64,000 nt of DNA, taken from contig JAMPIV010015263.1 in NCBI GenBank assembly GCA_024509875.1, forward strand, positions 186,001-250,000, read 5' to 3'. A program made the position numbers and the translations under genes. The notes beneath the pieces are model-generated. The model was not told the origin of the DNA. It ran no database searches and saw only the letters and a program-made list of their open reading frames with translations. This document shows, piece after piece, positions 1 through 10,889 of this stretch (its first letter is position 1; the number at the start of each line of letters is the position of its first letter). Source of the DNA: Oreohelix idahoensis. Lineage: Eukaryota; Mollusca; Gastropoda; Stylommatophora; Oreohelicidae.

Positions 1-129
1 CTTTTTCCCTGCTACTGGATTTAGAGAAAATCGTTGGTAACTTGTTGGATCTTAATATGAGGTCGTGCCGTGCCAGCTTGCATCTCTTAACTGTTAGGAT
101 CCTATAGAACTTATGTGTGCCTTATCTGT

Positions 130-561
130 TCATTTATTATACGATACTACTTCTTCTTCTTCTTCGTACACTCTCAGACTGTTTCCAAAGAAAGCAGTAG
201 TCAGTTTGAGGCTATTTGAATCGTTGTAGAGCTTTTCCCCGAATGGTACAGGTGTCGGCCATATGCGCTTTCTCTGTTCCGCATATGTTGGGCAACTTTG
301 AAGCAGATGTTCATCAATCATTTTATCAGTGTCACAGTTACACTCATCAGTAGTTCCTATCATTAGCTTGTTGAATAGATGGTATCCCAATCTGTTGTGG
401 TCTGTGCGGAGTCTGAAGATTACCACTTGTTCTCTTCTGTTGAGTTGGTAGTGTGCATCATTTTGTGTGTGACCTGGATGCTCTACATCCCATTTGCTTG
501 TGTATCTGATTCTGATAACACTTTTTGCCTCCTCGATACAATTATGATATTTCTGCAACAT
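130..561 (-). pseudogene. LINE-F ORF2 C-terminal remnant
   Basis: This is the C-terminal tail of a non-LTR retrotransposon reverse transcriptase, on the minus strand. The 143-residue frame contains an FRLRTDHNRLG block followed by a cysteine/histidine cluster (CNCD...EHLLQSCP), the arrangement found after the RT domain in Jockey/CR1/I-type LINEs. No RT catalytic motif is present, so the copy is 5'-truncated. It ends in a (GAA)n-like run near 150-165, which is probably the 3' tail. The same terminal stretch (TTTCTTTGGAAA, GAGAGTGTACGAAGAAG) recurs on the plus strand at 7110-7195, and a diverged relative lies at 4976-5300. Clade is not certain. Confidence 0.7.
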
Positions 562-599
562 TCATTTTCAATCTCTGAATTTTTCTTTTAAACCTACTA

Positions 600-1310
600 T
601 TAAAAGACTATGTTTGGCTTCCATATACGGTGGAGGAAAAGTCTGAGTTTGATTCGAAGGGAGATAACTTTATATTTTCATTTTGATTAAAGCCCCTTGT
701 AGTTCCCAGATGTCGCACATGAGTCACAGAAATAATAGTACTAATGGTTCTTTAGGCACGTTGCTAAGACGACTGGTACGACCGTGTGTATCATCCGTCT
801 TGCAAAGTCATCATGTGAAACAAATAGCTACAGAAACCCCGTAAATGTTTTGTGCAGGCTTCCTGCAAGGGGGCTAGTTGCAGTGGGGGCTCCATGCTCA
901 TTAGGGCGCGAAAAGGAAAATGATGATAATGATCTGATATATAAAATCCCAGCTTTTTCTGTCAGTGCGTAAGGCTAAGGGGTGCAACTTTGGTTGAAAG
1001 TTAGACATTAATTACATTGTTTCCCTTATAAGTACTCTCCCGAAAATAGTAACAATTACCAAAGAAGAATGCGCAAATGACGGTGTGCACACAAATATAC
1101 TTATAGAATGTGTGATCCCGTATACACACATTGGGATCCTCGCTGCTGCTACGTAGTTCGTGTACTGTGGCGTCGCACAGTGGTTTTTAAAAAATACTTT
1201 TGAATAAGTAAAATTGCCATTAGGTATTGGTGCTTTTGAATTTAATTCCCGTCTTATGACGGGCTTTTACACTAGTTGTAATGTAAGTTTTGCAAACATC
1301 GGTGTTGTTT
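600..1310. other. Intergenic, with a weak LINE 3'-tail match
   Basis: No gene is seen. At 855-945 (plus) a stretch resembles 11965-12045: CTTCCTGC...GGGGCT..ATGCTCA..GGG.GCG followed by a run of GATGAT. In frame it reads like the last residues of a LINE ORF2 and a (GAT)n tail. The rest is unassigned. Confidence 0.35.
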
Positions 1311-1315
1311 GAGAT

Positions 1316-1915
1316 TGTGGTACATTTTTTTGATAGGTATAGCGATTTATTTGGTCCCGTCTGAGTAGAGCAGAAGTGGGGTATATGAGAAAGAAAGATG
1401 TAAGAATAGATTCCACGAGTGAAATAGATTAAGGTGAAGATACGTCTCTGGAATGAGTGGTTTCTCTAGTCCAGCCTATCTATACGACTATCTTTAGAAG
1501 AAGACGATCTGTCACACTTCCCTTTAATGTTAATTATAAGTTATCTACCCACACACACAGAGTTATGTGACAACAAGACACACAAACGTGAAAAACTATG
1601 GTAAATGGATATGGGTCTGACCAACACGCTAAATTAAGTTTTTGTTTAGTTTATTATCACTTAAACTTTACAACATCAAACATCTACAAATCAATATATT
1701 CATGTTTACAGACCTAGGAAAATAACCCCATAAGTGCCCTCCCCTCTGTTGAGAAGAGATCCCAAAAGAAGTTAATAACCCAAAAGGTCAAGGATTAACA
1801 CTAGGGTATAGAATAGACAGTATAGTAAAGAACTAAGTTTCTACTTAAGCTATCCAGTAAAAATAATCAGGTTAGCGAACAACAACAAAAAGAAGTGGGT
1901 ACAATTAACAAAGGA

Positions 1916-1973
<58 letters not shown>

Positions 1974-3255
1974 GTCTTTCATTCTGTCATTCTGTGGCCA
2001 CAAACACACTTGCTTACTTAATACTTGAGGTAGGTATCCCTTAGAAAAACAATAACAATGTATGAACCTATAGTGTCAGGTGGGTTGCCCAAATATGGCC
2101 CCAGACCAGCCTTGGTATTTGATAATAATTTCAAGGTAGTCGCCAAAATTGGTGAGTTAATTTTTCCTGGATGAGTCCTGTTTCACCGCATATAGTTATT
2201 GAAGCAAGACGTTCTCGGGACGTTCACAGTTATAAAAAAGAGAAAAAAATAGTTCCTGTATTGTCTAGCCTCTAGGTGCTACGACTGTTACGTTATAAAA
2301 CTGATGATGATAAATCCTCTCGACTTTCTCTGGGATGAGTGCCGATTATGAAACAGCGTTATCTCCTGGATAAAATTCACTTGGGAAAACGACTGTCAGT
2401 ATTCAAGGAAAAATGTTATGTTTATTTCCGCAGCGGGCTGATAAATTGAATAAAACAATCTGGATATTTGTAAGTCCAGTTAGCTCAAGTTACAGTTAAT
2501 ATGCCTTCAGTAACTGACAACAGGGCCCACAATTAGAGAAAACACGCTGGCCGCTGGTTCTGACCAAGCCACAATCAGAAATTTAAATCCACACGGGATA
2601 ATTTAACACATTTAGCGAATAAAATGGTTCCTAGTCTGGCGTGATTAGATTTATCCAAAATTTCTGAGAGACTGATAACTGACTAGAAGAGAAGGCAGAA
2701 TATATACAGATTTTGTGTAATTATCTCCAAAGGATGTGATACTTCGCACCTTCTGGGTTGCAGAGAATTCAGAAATCTAAGTTTCCCGAGATGAAAGGTT
2801 TTGCTATTCGCTCTATTGGCGTTTGCCGACGAACATCATACGATGTGAGCCGTACCAACGGGCCGTCTTAGATTGTCTCCCCCTGCCGTATCAAATACTT
2901 AAGTCTCCCTGAAAATGTAAACATCAAAGGTACGGGAATAATATTATCGCCTTGATTCTTCAAACAAACAAACCTTTTATTTCTACGCGCGTCTGTCTAA
3001 TTGCCGATAATTGGCAAATCAGCTAGCGTGAGAACTCGGGTAAGCAAACGTGATTCGCTCCCCTGTTACCTGGCATGTTGTGAAAGTAAATAACCAACTC
3101 GTTAGCGCAAGAAAGACAGGAAAAATAGGCGTGGCTACAAATTATGAGTCAGACAAACAACGAAATTGCGTGGTTTTTCGTAGCAACGTTAAAACACTAA
3201 TTGAGGAAGCCAGGTGTTCGGATTTCTGAGGATATATTTACATTTCCACGTCACA
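1316..3255. mobile_element. Solo LTR, copy 1
   Basis: A 1.94-kb block beginning TGTGGTACAT and ending CACGTCACA is flanked by the perfect 5-bp duplication GAGAT (1311-1315 and 3256-3260). A diverged second copy with its own 5-bp duplication lies at 47437-50025. TG...CA ends, 5-bp duplication and absence of coding sequence identify a solo LTR, left when LTRs of one provirus-like insertion recombine. Shared landmarks with copy 2 include CCCCTCTGTTGAGAA, AACACTAGGGTATA and AGTGCCGATTATGAAAC. The start resembles the LTR start at 50702 (TGTGGTAAAG), suggesting a related Gypsy family. Orientation is not determined. Confidence 0.75.
1921..1980. repeat. (CT)n microsatellite
   Basis: About 22 CT dinucleotides with minor interruptions, inside the solo LTR. 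It is absent from the corresponding part of the other solo LTR, so it expanded after the copies separated. Confidence 0.9.
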
Positions 3256-3260
3256 GAGAT

Positions 3261-4140
3261 GTTCTTGCAAATATTTCTTTTCTAGATCTTTCAGCATTGT
3301 GATCGTTCCCAGCTAGGTATTCAAACTGGGAAACAGTTTACAGCTGATGCTCATTTATCATGATATGTGATTAAATCCATTATGGATTACTGATCATCAC
3401 TTTGTTTCTCTACGCCGTATCTTGTGGTAGTGGTGTCAGGTCAGGTGATAGAGCTAAGAATCCTCCGTTCTTCTCCAGCAACCTGTCTATGTCATACATC
3501 ACAAAAGGACAAGTGGTGCCACCCAGGTTTGCTGAGGGCAGAAAGTTATCAGCTTTTCTGAGATTGTCTTGTGAATATTGCTAATCAACAGTTCTTAACT
3601 AATGTGCGTCGTTATAGAGTGTATATTTTTATTTATTTATAGAGATACTTTAGTTTGTATTGTAAATTATTTATGATGAATTTTATCTTTATTGTCAGTT
3701 GTATTACAACAGTCTGTTTCGCAATTTGCTTAAAGAGTTAAAAAAAAAAAAAAGAAACAACCGAAAAATGGTTTTTGCGTTGTTTTAAAAACGAACACTT
3801 CCTTAGAAACTTGAGACGTTTCGGATTTACACTTCATCAGTCACTGTCACAATCGGTAAACAGAGATGAGATATATAGAAATGAAGTGAGGAAATTGTAA
3901 AGGGTATAGCAAACGCATGCAAAAAATGTATAATTTATTAATATAAAATTCCAGTGTAGTACTGTTACAAGGAGCCATGGCTGCCAGAGCGGTAGGCATC
4001 AAAGATTTCATGACACTTTTCATTTTTAATAGAAGCTAACTCACAGGTGTATAAAGTTAAAAATTGTTTGCATTTTTCTTTTTTAAGGCATGTTTTCAGG
4101 CACTCGTAAGAAATAAAGAAGTAGAAAACTAGACAACAGA
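3261..4140. other. Unassigned, with a hammerhead-like core on the minus strand
   Basis: No gene. On the minus strand the segment 3818-3840 contains CTGATGA followed 11 bases later by GAAAC, the order of a hammerhead ribozyme core, but stem II pairing is poor. An A-run lies at 3740-3755. The small frames here show no recognisable domain. Confidence 0.3.
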
Positions 4141-4149
4141 AAAACAACA

Positions 4150-4268
4150 GACGTGAGTGGCTTACCCAGGACTCGAACCCAGGACCTTCTTTGCGACAAC
4201 CCCGCCTAGCTATGCAAGCAAATCACACTATCCTCCCTGCCATCTAAGCATTACCAAAAAAATGATGC
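4150..4268 (-). repeat. tRNA-like SINE head or tRNA-derived remnant
   Basis: On the minus strand a tRNA-like segment carries a perfect B box (GGTTCGAGTCC) inside a plausible T arm (CCTGGGTTCGAGTCCTGGG) and an A-box-like stretch (GATGGCAGGGAGGATAGTG) upstream. The spacing is long for a class I tRNA and the acceptor stem does not close cleanly, so a SINE head or tRNA pseudogene is more likely than a functional tRNA. Confidence 0.4.
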
Positions 4269-4684
4269 TTCGATGACGGGTCATCTGATCCGGCAACTTT
4301 TGTGAAGTTTTAAACAATGGTTTGGCTTGTTCGAACCCCCAGCTAAGTTAATTCAGCGAAATTCCTTTTATAGTTAATTTTGGCTCTATGGATGTAAATA
4401 TATGTATATGTACAAGGTATTAAAGCTTTTCGATCATACATGCGCTCTCTTATCTATAAGAACTGAATCAACTATGAATTTGTAAATTAACATATAAAAA
4501 ATTTAATAATCAATTAGTCTTTAACAAATTTAAATAAATCTGGATGAAGATGATTTTAGGAGGTTTTAAAATTTGTCTTCACTGAGACTTAATTGGGGAC
4601 TGATGGTTATTAGTGTCTTTTGCGTGCCTTTTACAAAAGACTTAGCTTGCTGAGTACTGCACTGGGTCGTTGTCAGGTTTTTTA

Positions 4685-4975
4685 TCTGTATCTTTTAAAG
4701 TTTTCAAAAGCAATTTAGCAAAGCCTAAAATCTAGTATCACGTTAATTGCACGTAGCATAGAAGGAAATGTAAAAACGCTCAAATTGAGTTTTGGCTTAG
4801 TATTCCTGCATGCTCTGTTAGCGGTCCCTGCTCGGATTCCCAGAGAGATAATTATTGCGGAACAAGAAAACATGTAATAGTTACTACCCCTGAACTTGGG
4901 ACTTTTCTGTTTTCGTTCCTCATTTCTTACAAGTGGCTGCCAAATACTAGTTTATGTTCATTATTTACTATCAAT
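4685..4975. repeat. Dispersed repeat, copy 1 (pair with 10575-10885)
   Basis: About 290 bp closely similar to 10575-10885, sharing CTTTTAAAGTTTTCAAAAGC, CATGCTCTGTTAGCGGTCCC and CGGATTCCCA. The two copies are in the same orientation. No coding potential is seen and the family is unknown. Confidence 0.75.
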
Positions 4976-5300
4976 ATACATTGGGCAGTACTGCAGCAGA
5001 TGTTCGGCTATCACAGGGTAGATGCCACAGGTGCAGCGATTACAGGATGAATAGTAAATATTACCCACACACAAAAAAGACCTGATTTAAAATATGAACC
5101 AATCAGTCGGCTGATCTCTGAAGACGAAAGCGCATAGGATGTTGTTGTTGTTTAATTAGGACTCCCAAGTTGGTCGCTCTTTCGCAATCTGGGCCCACTT
5201 GAAGAATTTGCGTGTGTTCTGTGGTTTTGTTAGTATGCTGTGTTCTGTTCTTAGGTTGTTAGTCAGAAGATCGTGTCTGCTCCATGCGTCCCAATTTATT
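4976..5300 (-). pseudogene. LINE-F-like 3' fragment
   Basis: On the minus strand a broken frame reads CNRCTCGIYPVIAEHLLQYC, matching the C-x-C...EHLLQ-C cysteine motif of the copy at 130-561. A degraded FRL.R block lies near 5090-5120. Frame is lost by stops and indels. It begins exactly where the dispersed repeat 4685-4975 ends. Confidence 0.5.
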
Positions 5301-5474
5301 GATGTTTTCAAGTTTGTCAGGCTAGGTTATATATAAATTAATAAATCAGTATCATATATTATACATGCATATAAAATAGCTAACCCCTAATTATCTTCGC
5401 CCGAGAGGAGTACGATGGTTAGACAACTTTCATAAGGGGTATGCGAATATTATAACTTTGTGGAAACTACTTTT

Positions 5475-5657
5475 GATGGCGAAACGGTGTGGCACCCTCT
5501 TCGTGAAGCTTGATTGTGAAATGGAGTGGCACACTCTTCGTGAAGCTTGATGGTGAAATGGAGTGGCACACTTCGTGAAGCTTGATGCTGAAATGGAGTA
5601 GCACACTCTTCGTAGAGCTTGATGGTGAAATGGAGTGGCACCCTCTTCGTGAAGTTT
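5475..5657. repeat. Minisatellite, 37-bp unit, 5 copies
   Basis: Five tandem copies of a unit starting GATGGTGAAATGGAGTGGCA and ending TTCGTGAAGCTT; the third copy is 2 bp shorter. The overlapping minus-strand frames of 85 and 94 residues are repeat translations, not genes. Confidence 0.9.
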
Positions 5658-5754
5658 GATTTCCAGAGCATGAAACAATGTTTCCATCGTCTCATATAAA
5701 ATGGTTCTTTAATTTCCTTGTTTTTGGACAGCAAATAATTTCGTTATCACTACA

Positions 5755-5970
5755 GTTACTTACTTAGTCGTTCCTTTTCTACCCTAGGATGTAGAGGTTT
5801 GCCTGAGAGAACGCCATGCTATCCTATCGGCTGTCTTCCTCCTGGCCTGGTTCCAATCTAGTCCTCGGAAATTGTATAATGCTGTCCTCCAAGCGAACTC
5901 TGGGTCGTCGTGGAGGTCTTAATCCCTGGCTCTTGGTTTCGCATATTTGTCGTCGTTGACTGTAGTTAAT
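5755..5970 (-). pseudogene. LINE-B 3' fragment
   Basis: This matches the 3' end of the LINE-B copy at 20065-22035: an ACTTACTT tail (minus-strand AAGT repeat), then TCTACC..AGG.TGTAGAGGTTTG, CGGCTGTCTTCCTCCTGGCCTGGTT and TGGGTCGTC. It encodes the last residues of ORF2 on the minus strand, with frame breaks. Only about 215 bp remain, as expected of a strongly 5'-truncated insertion. Confidence 0.8.
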
Positions 5971-6344
5971 TAATTCTCGAATACTTAGGGCGATAATGTT
6001 TTATCATTTTATTTTTCTCTCCCCATGCACAATAGAGCCAACCACTGCATCTGTTCGAACCACCCCCCACCTTTTTTGTTGTTGCAAGAAGCCAGCGCTA
6101 AAGCCCTGATGTTCTCTTGCAAGGATGCTTTCTTGAGAAATATGTTTTAAATGATAACGCTGCCAGCTTCAAACACAAACTCATATTAATCGTCTCTTAC
6201 AACAAGCCGGAGAATGCAATAGTCCTATCTTATGTCTTCCCAGAAGTACACGGGGCATTTACGTGCGACACTACCCAAAAAAAAAAAACCATGTTATAAG
6301 CTGCAGGAAGCATTAGACAAATCATCTTAAGACGTTAAAGTTGA

Positions 6345-6435
6345 TATGAGTGCAAAAGCCGGAATAGATGAGTGAAAAAGCCGGAATAGATGAGCGCAAA
6401 AGCCGGAATAGATGAGTGCAAAAGCCGGAATGTAC
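6345..6435. repeat. Minisatellite, 22-bp unit, 4 copies
   Basis: Four tandem copies of TGAGTGCAAAAGCCGGAATA-GA with single-base variants. Confidence 0.9.
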
Positions 6436-6439
6436 AGCA

Positions 6440-7080
6440 GTAAATATGAATTGATTTTTAGGAAATAATGGCACAGAGACGGAAATTAAAATGGAGACAT
6501 TCTTGTCTGCTTCTGCGGTTTTAACGAATTGTTTATTAAAATAACCATCTTTCCCGACATAACTTGCCCACGTTGTCATGCGGGGCTTGCCAGATAGACA
6601 CATGATAACAAAAATGACCACCATTATGCCAAAGATGGGAAATTGATACATTGCCTACAAGATGTGGGTTAACAATAAAAACCGGCGAAGCATCAAATTA
6701 CTGCCGTCTCCTATCATCATCATCATTATTACTTTCCTTTACGCTTTTTTTTTACGGCGAATGGACATCACTGTAGCTGGACCTCTTCCAACAGCCAGCA
6801 TAAAGAAATCACGTTATCCTGCAGCGTTGTTTCCTGTGACAATGTATTTACCTATTGCCCCATGCACAATCTCATATTAGTGACCTTGGTCGATGATCCT
6901 GAGGCCGGTGTAGTCTTGTTCTGTCTTTATCTCTTAAGAGATCCCTGGTACTACACGTCTTCTATGTTCACTGCAAATAAATTTAAATATTCGAGAACAG
7001 CAAAAGAATAAGTAACAAATACAACGCACAAAAGTCTAACAAAGACACAAGGGGTAAGCTCTCAATCAGTGTAAGAAAGA
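6440..7080. other. Unassigned intergenic sequence
   Basis: No gene is recognised. A short ATC run (6712-6729) resembles a minus-strand (GAT)n LINE tail but adjacent coding sequence is not identifiable. Confidence 0.5.
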
Positions 7081-7109
7081 AATGTGGTCAGCTTCAGGTT
7101 ATTTGCATC

Positions 7110-7195
7110 TCCATTGAGTTTTTTTCCGAACTACTGCTTTCTTTGGAAATATTCAAGTAGATGTATGAGAGTGTACGAAGAAGAGGAAGAGGGAA
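7110..7195 (+). pseudogene. LINE-F 3' end fragment
   Basis: A short plus-strand piece carrying CTACTGCTTTCTTTGGAAA and GAGAGTGTACGAAGAAGAGG, the same terminal codons and purine tail as the minus-strand copy at 130-561. It is interpreted as the 3' extremity of a LINE-F insertion. Confidence 0.6.
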
Positions 7196-7319
7196 GCAGT
7201 GGGGAACGTCAACGTTTAAGGGAACCATGCACAACTACTGCTACAAAATGCATAAACCATTTACGAACACGTATGAATTTCTTTGTGAAAGAAGGCAGCT
7301 AAAAGTCAGCAACTACGAC

Positions 7320-7860
7320 AAACAATCAATCAATACTTTTTACCGCCGCAAGGGGCATATGCGCTTCACAAAACACATGCCAGATCCTTCTGTTGCATGT
7401 CATAAGATCCTTCTGTTGCATGTCATAAGATCCTTCTGTTGCATGTCAAAAGATCCTTCTGTTGCATGTCATAAGATCCTTCTGTTGCATGTCATAAGAT
7501 CCTTCTGTTGCATGTCATAAGATCCTTCTGTTGCATGTCATAAGATCCTTCTGTTGCATGTCAAAAGATCCTTCTGTTGCATGTCAAAATATCCTTCTGT
7601 TGCATGTCATAAGATCCTTCTGTTGCATGTCATAAGATCCTTCTGTTGCATGTCATAAGATCCTTCTGTTGCATGTCGTAAGATCAAGTTCTTTACGTGC
7701 CTTCTTCATCGTTGTTATTTCTGTCTCTAGTTCTCTACTCCATGTGTTTGTCGGTCAACTTCTGCTTCTTTTATTATGGGGATTCTAGTACAAGGACTGT
7801 CGTGTAATGCTATTAGTGGTTTTCCTAAATGTGTGTCAGATCTATCGCCAGTGTTCTTTT
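7320..7860 (-). mobile_element. LINE-C 3' fragment containing a minisatellite
   Basis: The left edge has (CAAT)n, the minus-strand tail of LINE-C as also seen at 42583. Then come ACACATGCC, a 13-copy array (7384-7680), and AAGATCAAGTTCTTTACG, followed by GTCTCTAGTTCTCTACTCCATGTGTTTG. Other copies (42583-42760, 45495-45720, 13640-14110) have the same flanks with a single version of the repeated unit. The fragment encodes the degraded C-terminus of ORF2 on the minus strand. Confidence 0.7.
7384..7680. repeat. Minisatellite, 23-bp unit, 13 copies
   Basis: Thirteen near-perfect copies of GATCCTTCTGTTGCATGTCA-TAA. Variants include CAAAA for CATAA and one TATCC for GATCC. Homogeneity indicates recent expansion. 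The unit corresponds to a stretch present once in other LINE-C copies. Confidence 0.95.
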
Positions 7861-7869
7861 CTCTTCTCG

Positions 7870-10330
7870 TATTCCTCTGATTCTTGTTTAGTACTTTGTT
7901 ATCAGGTCCCTGTTGGTGACCCTTGTGATGAATTTACCGTGATACAACGTTAAAATATCTCCAAATATAAGGATAAAATGTAGGGATAAAAATAATGCGT
8001 AAGATACTAGGAGACATGCTCGCCCATGCCCGCATTTCCTACCGCCATTCAAACTAACTAGTTAGACGTGCAGTCGAAACGGTTTACCCTTTTGTAGACG
8101 GGAGGGAAACGGAGATCAAAAAAGATCCTGAACACTGTTAGCAAGGCTAAAAGACGCAATTCAGTAAAAGATCCTTCTAGTTGACACAATGTAAGGAAAT
8201 GGACAAAAAAAGACCTTGGCTTTTATTCGCAACAGTCATTTCTTGGACGTTTTTACGATACTTGGTTGTTTTATTTGAATTTAGCGGCAAACGCCGTAGA
8301 GAAGGTTCTCGAACAAATTTCAAAAAAAAAAACTAAACTTGAGAAAAAATATGTTTTTTCTTAATAATAGAGTTATGAATATAAAACTTAGCTAGTTTGA
8401 TAGCCCATCTTAAGCAGAGAACTAAATATACTTTGTATACAGACGGATAGATAACAAGGAAGATATTGACAAAAGACTGTGTTGTTCATATCAGACTAGC
8501 GACTGTACTGTTCAAACTTTCACTAAAGTTTCAAATTTTCGTCCTTGAGACACGCAAATGCAAAAATCCAACTGTAATGAAAGAGAGGGAGAAGGTGGAG
8601 AATTGTGGCTAAAAATAACTTAGGAGGCAGATTTGTGTAGGGTATTGCATGTATAACCAAGCGTGTTTTTTATGAAAAACCAAGTAGAGACAGACGGACC
8701 AACAGACAATAATACATACTTGACTGAGATCTGACTGAAATTTGACTTTTGGTTGTAGATTTGAAAAGTTAGGGGGGAAGTCTGTGATTGGATAAATGTA
8801 ATCATATTAGCGGGACAGAGATGCGCATTTTTCCATTTGATACAATGTCTGTCCAGGGACACAGTCGGTTATTGCCTGTGGTGTTGTTCCCAGAAGATAA
8901 TTACATACTTTTAGTGGGACGCCATTCATATAGCCAGTAGCTCAGCTGAGTTTTGCTAGCAATTAACTGTGTTCTCAATTCTGAATTCTGGTAAGAATGA
9001 AAGCATTTATTTTATATATTTTAATATTTCGAGTGATTGATACTGACATATCATATAAAATGATTACGACAAGTAAGTGCTCGCTCTAGGTCCCCAGCCC
9101 AAGTTCAGGGTCTAGAGACAAACAAAATATATGGACGCCTAACTAAGACTATGGAAGGCGGATCTATTATTGAGATCAGTGGGAACATATCACCTATCTT
9201 ATTGAATAAAAGGAAACTATTGAAAACATATCTCAGATGCAAATTTCTTGGGGAACTAGTACTATATGAAAAAAAATGGGTAAGATGTGCTGTGTGGTCA
9301 GAGAGATCTGACCCATTCTGTGTAATGTTGATGTGTTGTGCTGTGTGTAAGAGTGGTGCAGTTATAGATTACTGACACAGCGTTTTTGTTTCAGAATTGT
9401 GAGTTTCTGTTGTGGCACTAATGTGTGCCACATAAGTAATCAAGGTTACACAAGCAGATGTGTGTGCAGCCAAACAGTGTGTCGGTGCAGTCTACCATTG
9501 TATTCTAGCTACCGAGAGGAGTGGGCCACCGGAATCCAGCATCAGATCTTCGCAGACAAGATGAGTGATTAGTGGCCTGCTGAGGATTCACCATACTCCT
9601 AGAGATTTATAAATATTTCCCCATCACCAATATACTGAATTTTGGGAAGATACATTTATTACAGTTTATAAGACAATGGACAAAGCTTGTTCTAGTCACA
9701 AAGTGGGTGTGATGACACCACCCCAACAGCACATCCAGTAATAGTTTCCCAGAGACACTATAAATATAATTAATATTAACCAGTCTTATAAAATACTTAT
9801 GTACACACATTCCATTTTATTATGCCATATATTTATGCATTTCATTTATAACTCCATAACATTTCATATGTTCTGACCAAAATAAAACATTGGTTCAGAA
9901 CAAATAAACTTAAAGAAAATGTTTATATTTAAACTAAAACAGCCTGAGTTAGTTCAGTGTGTTATAGACTTTTATTAATAGTATTAGACTTACTAATTAT
10001 CTGTGTGTGTTTGTATATTCTACTACAACACATTACATTTCAGTACCCTAGACTTATAACGTAGCTACATTCATAATAGTAAAAGAGATATGTTTGAGGT
10101 CGTAAGTGGTAGTAAGAAGGGCCTTCTGTAATTCACATCTACATTTATCTCAGGAGCCTTCACAGCTGACCTCATACATTACACTAGGTAACACAACAAC
10201 CATACAATACCATCAAAAACCACTACAACCCTGTCGTACCATTTCAAATCTTTTATTTTACGCAAAGTCATTTTTATGAACATTTATCACTTTTTGGTTG
10301 TTTGTTTTAGTTATATTCCATGCTTTATTG
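7870..10330. other. Unassigned 2.4-kb interval
   Basis: I see no gene, RNA or element boundary. The small frames at 8620-8862 (minus), 9151-9375 (plus) and 9607-9810 (minus) have no recognisable domain. Composition is AT-rich. Confidence 0.5.
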
Positions 10331-10372
10331 CAAGGGTCGTCAAACAACGGCCCGCGGGCCGAATATGGCCAG
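10331..10372 (+). mobile_element. hAT-like terminal sequence, single end
   Basis: CAAGGGTCGTCAAACAACGG followed by CCCGCGGGCC resembles the conserved terminal inverted repeat of hAT superfamily transposons (CAGGGGTCGGCAAACT.CGGCCCGCGGGCC type). No matching inverted end is seen within the next kilobase and no transposase, so at most this is one end of a non-autonomous copy. Confidence 0.4.
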
Positions 10373-10574
10373 CAGCTTCATTTTTATCCGGTTGGCCAAT
10401 GATGTACAGTGTAGTGCGGATCAATAGAAGTCGCAGGAACCATAGAAAATGCTTCTACTTATCAGAAATTTTGCTCATCCAAATTTGGCTTAAAGATTGA
10501 CATTTACGTTAGAATAAGAGGAACATGATGAAAAAATTATTTTAACCTTTCAGAAACATGTACTTTGATTTTAA

Positions 10575-10885
10575 ATTTTCTTTTCTACATCCTTTAAAGT
10601 TTTCAAAAGCAATTTTGCAAAGCCTAAAATGTAGCGTAAAGTTAATTGCTCTTAGCATAGAGGCAAGTGTAAAAAACGCTCAAACTGAGTTTTGGCTTAG
10701 CATTTTTTTCATGCTCTGTTAGCGGTCCCTACTCGGATTCCCAAATAGATAACTATTGCGGGACAAGTAAGCCAATGTAATAGTTACTTTCCATGAACTT
10801 TGGACTTTTCTAGTGTTTTCGATCCTTATTTCTTACGAGTGGCTGCCATATACCAGATTATGCTTATTTTTCACTATTCACATGC
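10575..10885. repeat. Dispersed repeat, copy 2 (pair with 4685-4975)
   Basis: Same-orientation copy of the 4685-4975 repeat with scattered substitutions and short indels. Here it is not followed by the LINE-F fragment seen after copy 1, so the repeat is an independent unit. Confidence 0.75.
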
Positions 10886-10889
10886 CTCA

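Noticed and set aside
4150..4268. Functional tRNA gene on the minus strand
   Set aside because: The B box is good, but A-box spacing and acceptor stem do not fit; a SINE head or pseudogene is more likely.
5430..5734. Two minus-strand frames of 85 and 94 residues
   Set aside because: They are the 37-bp minisatellite in two frames.
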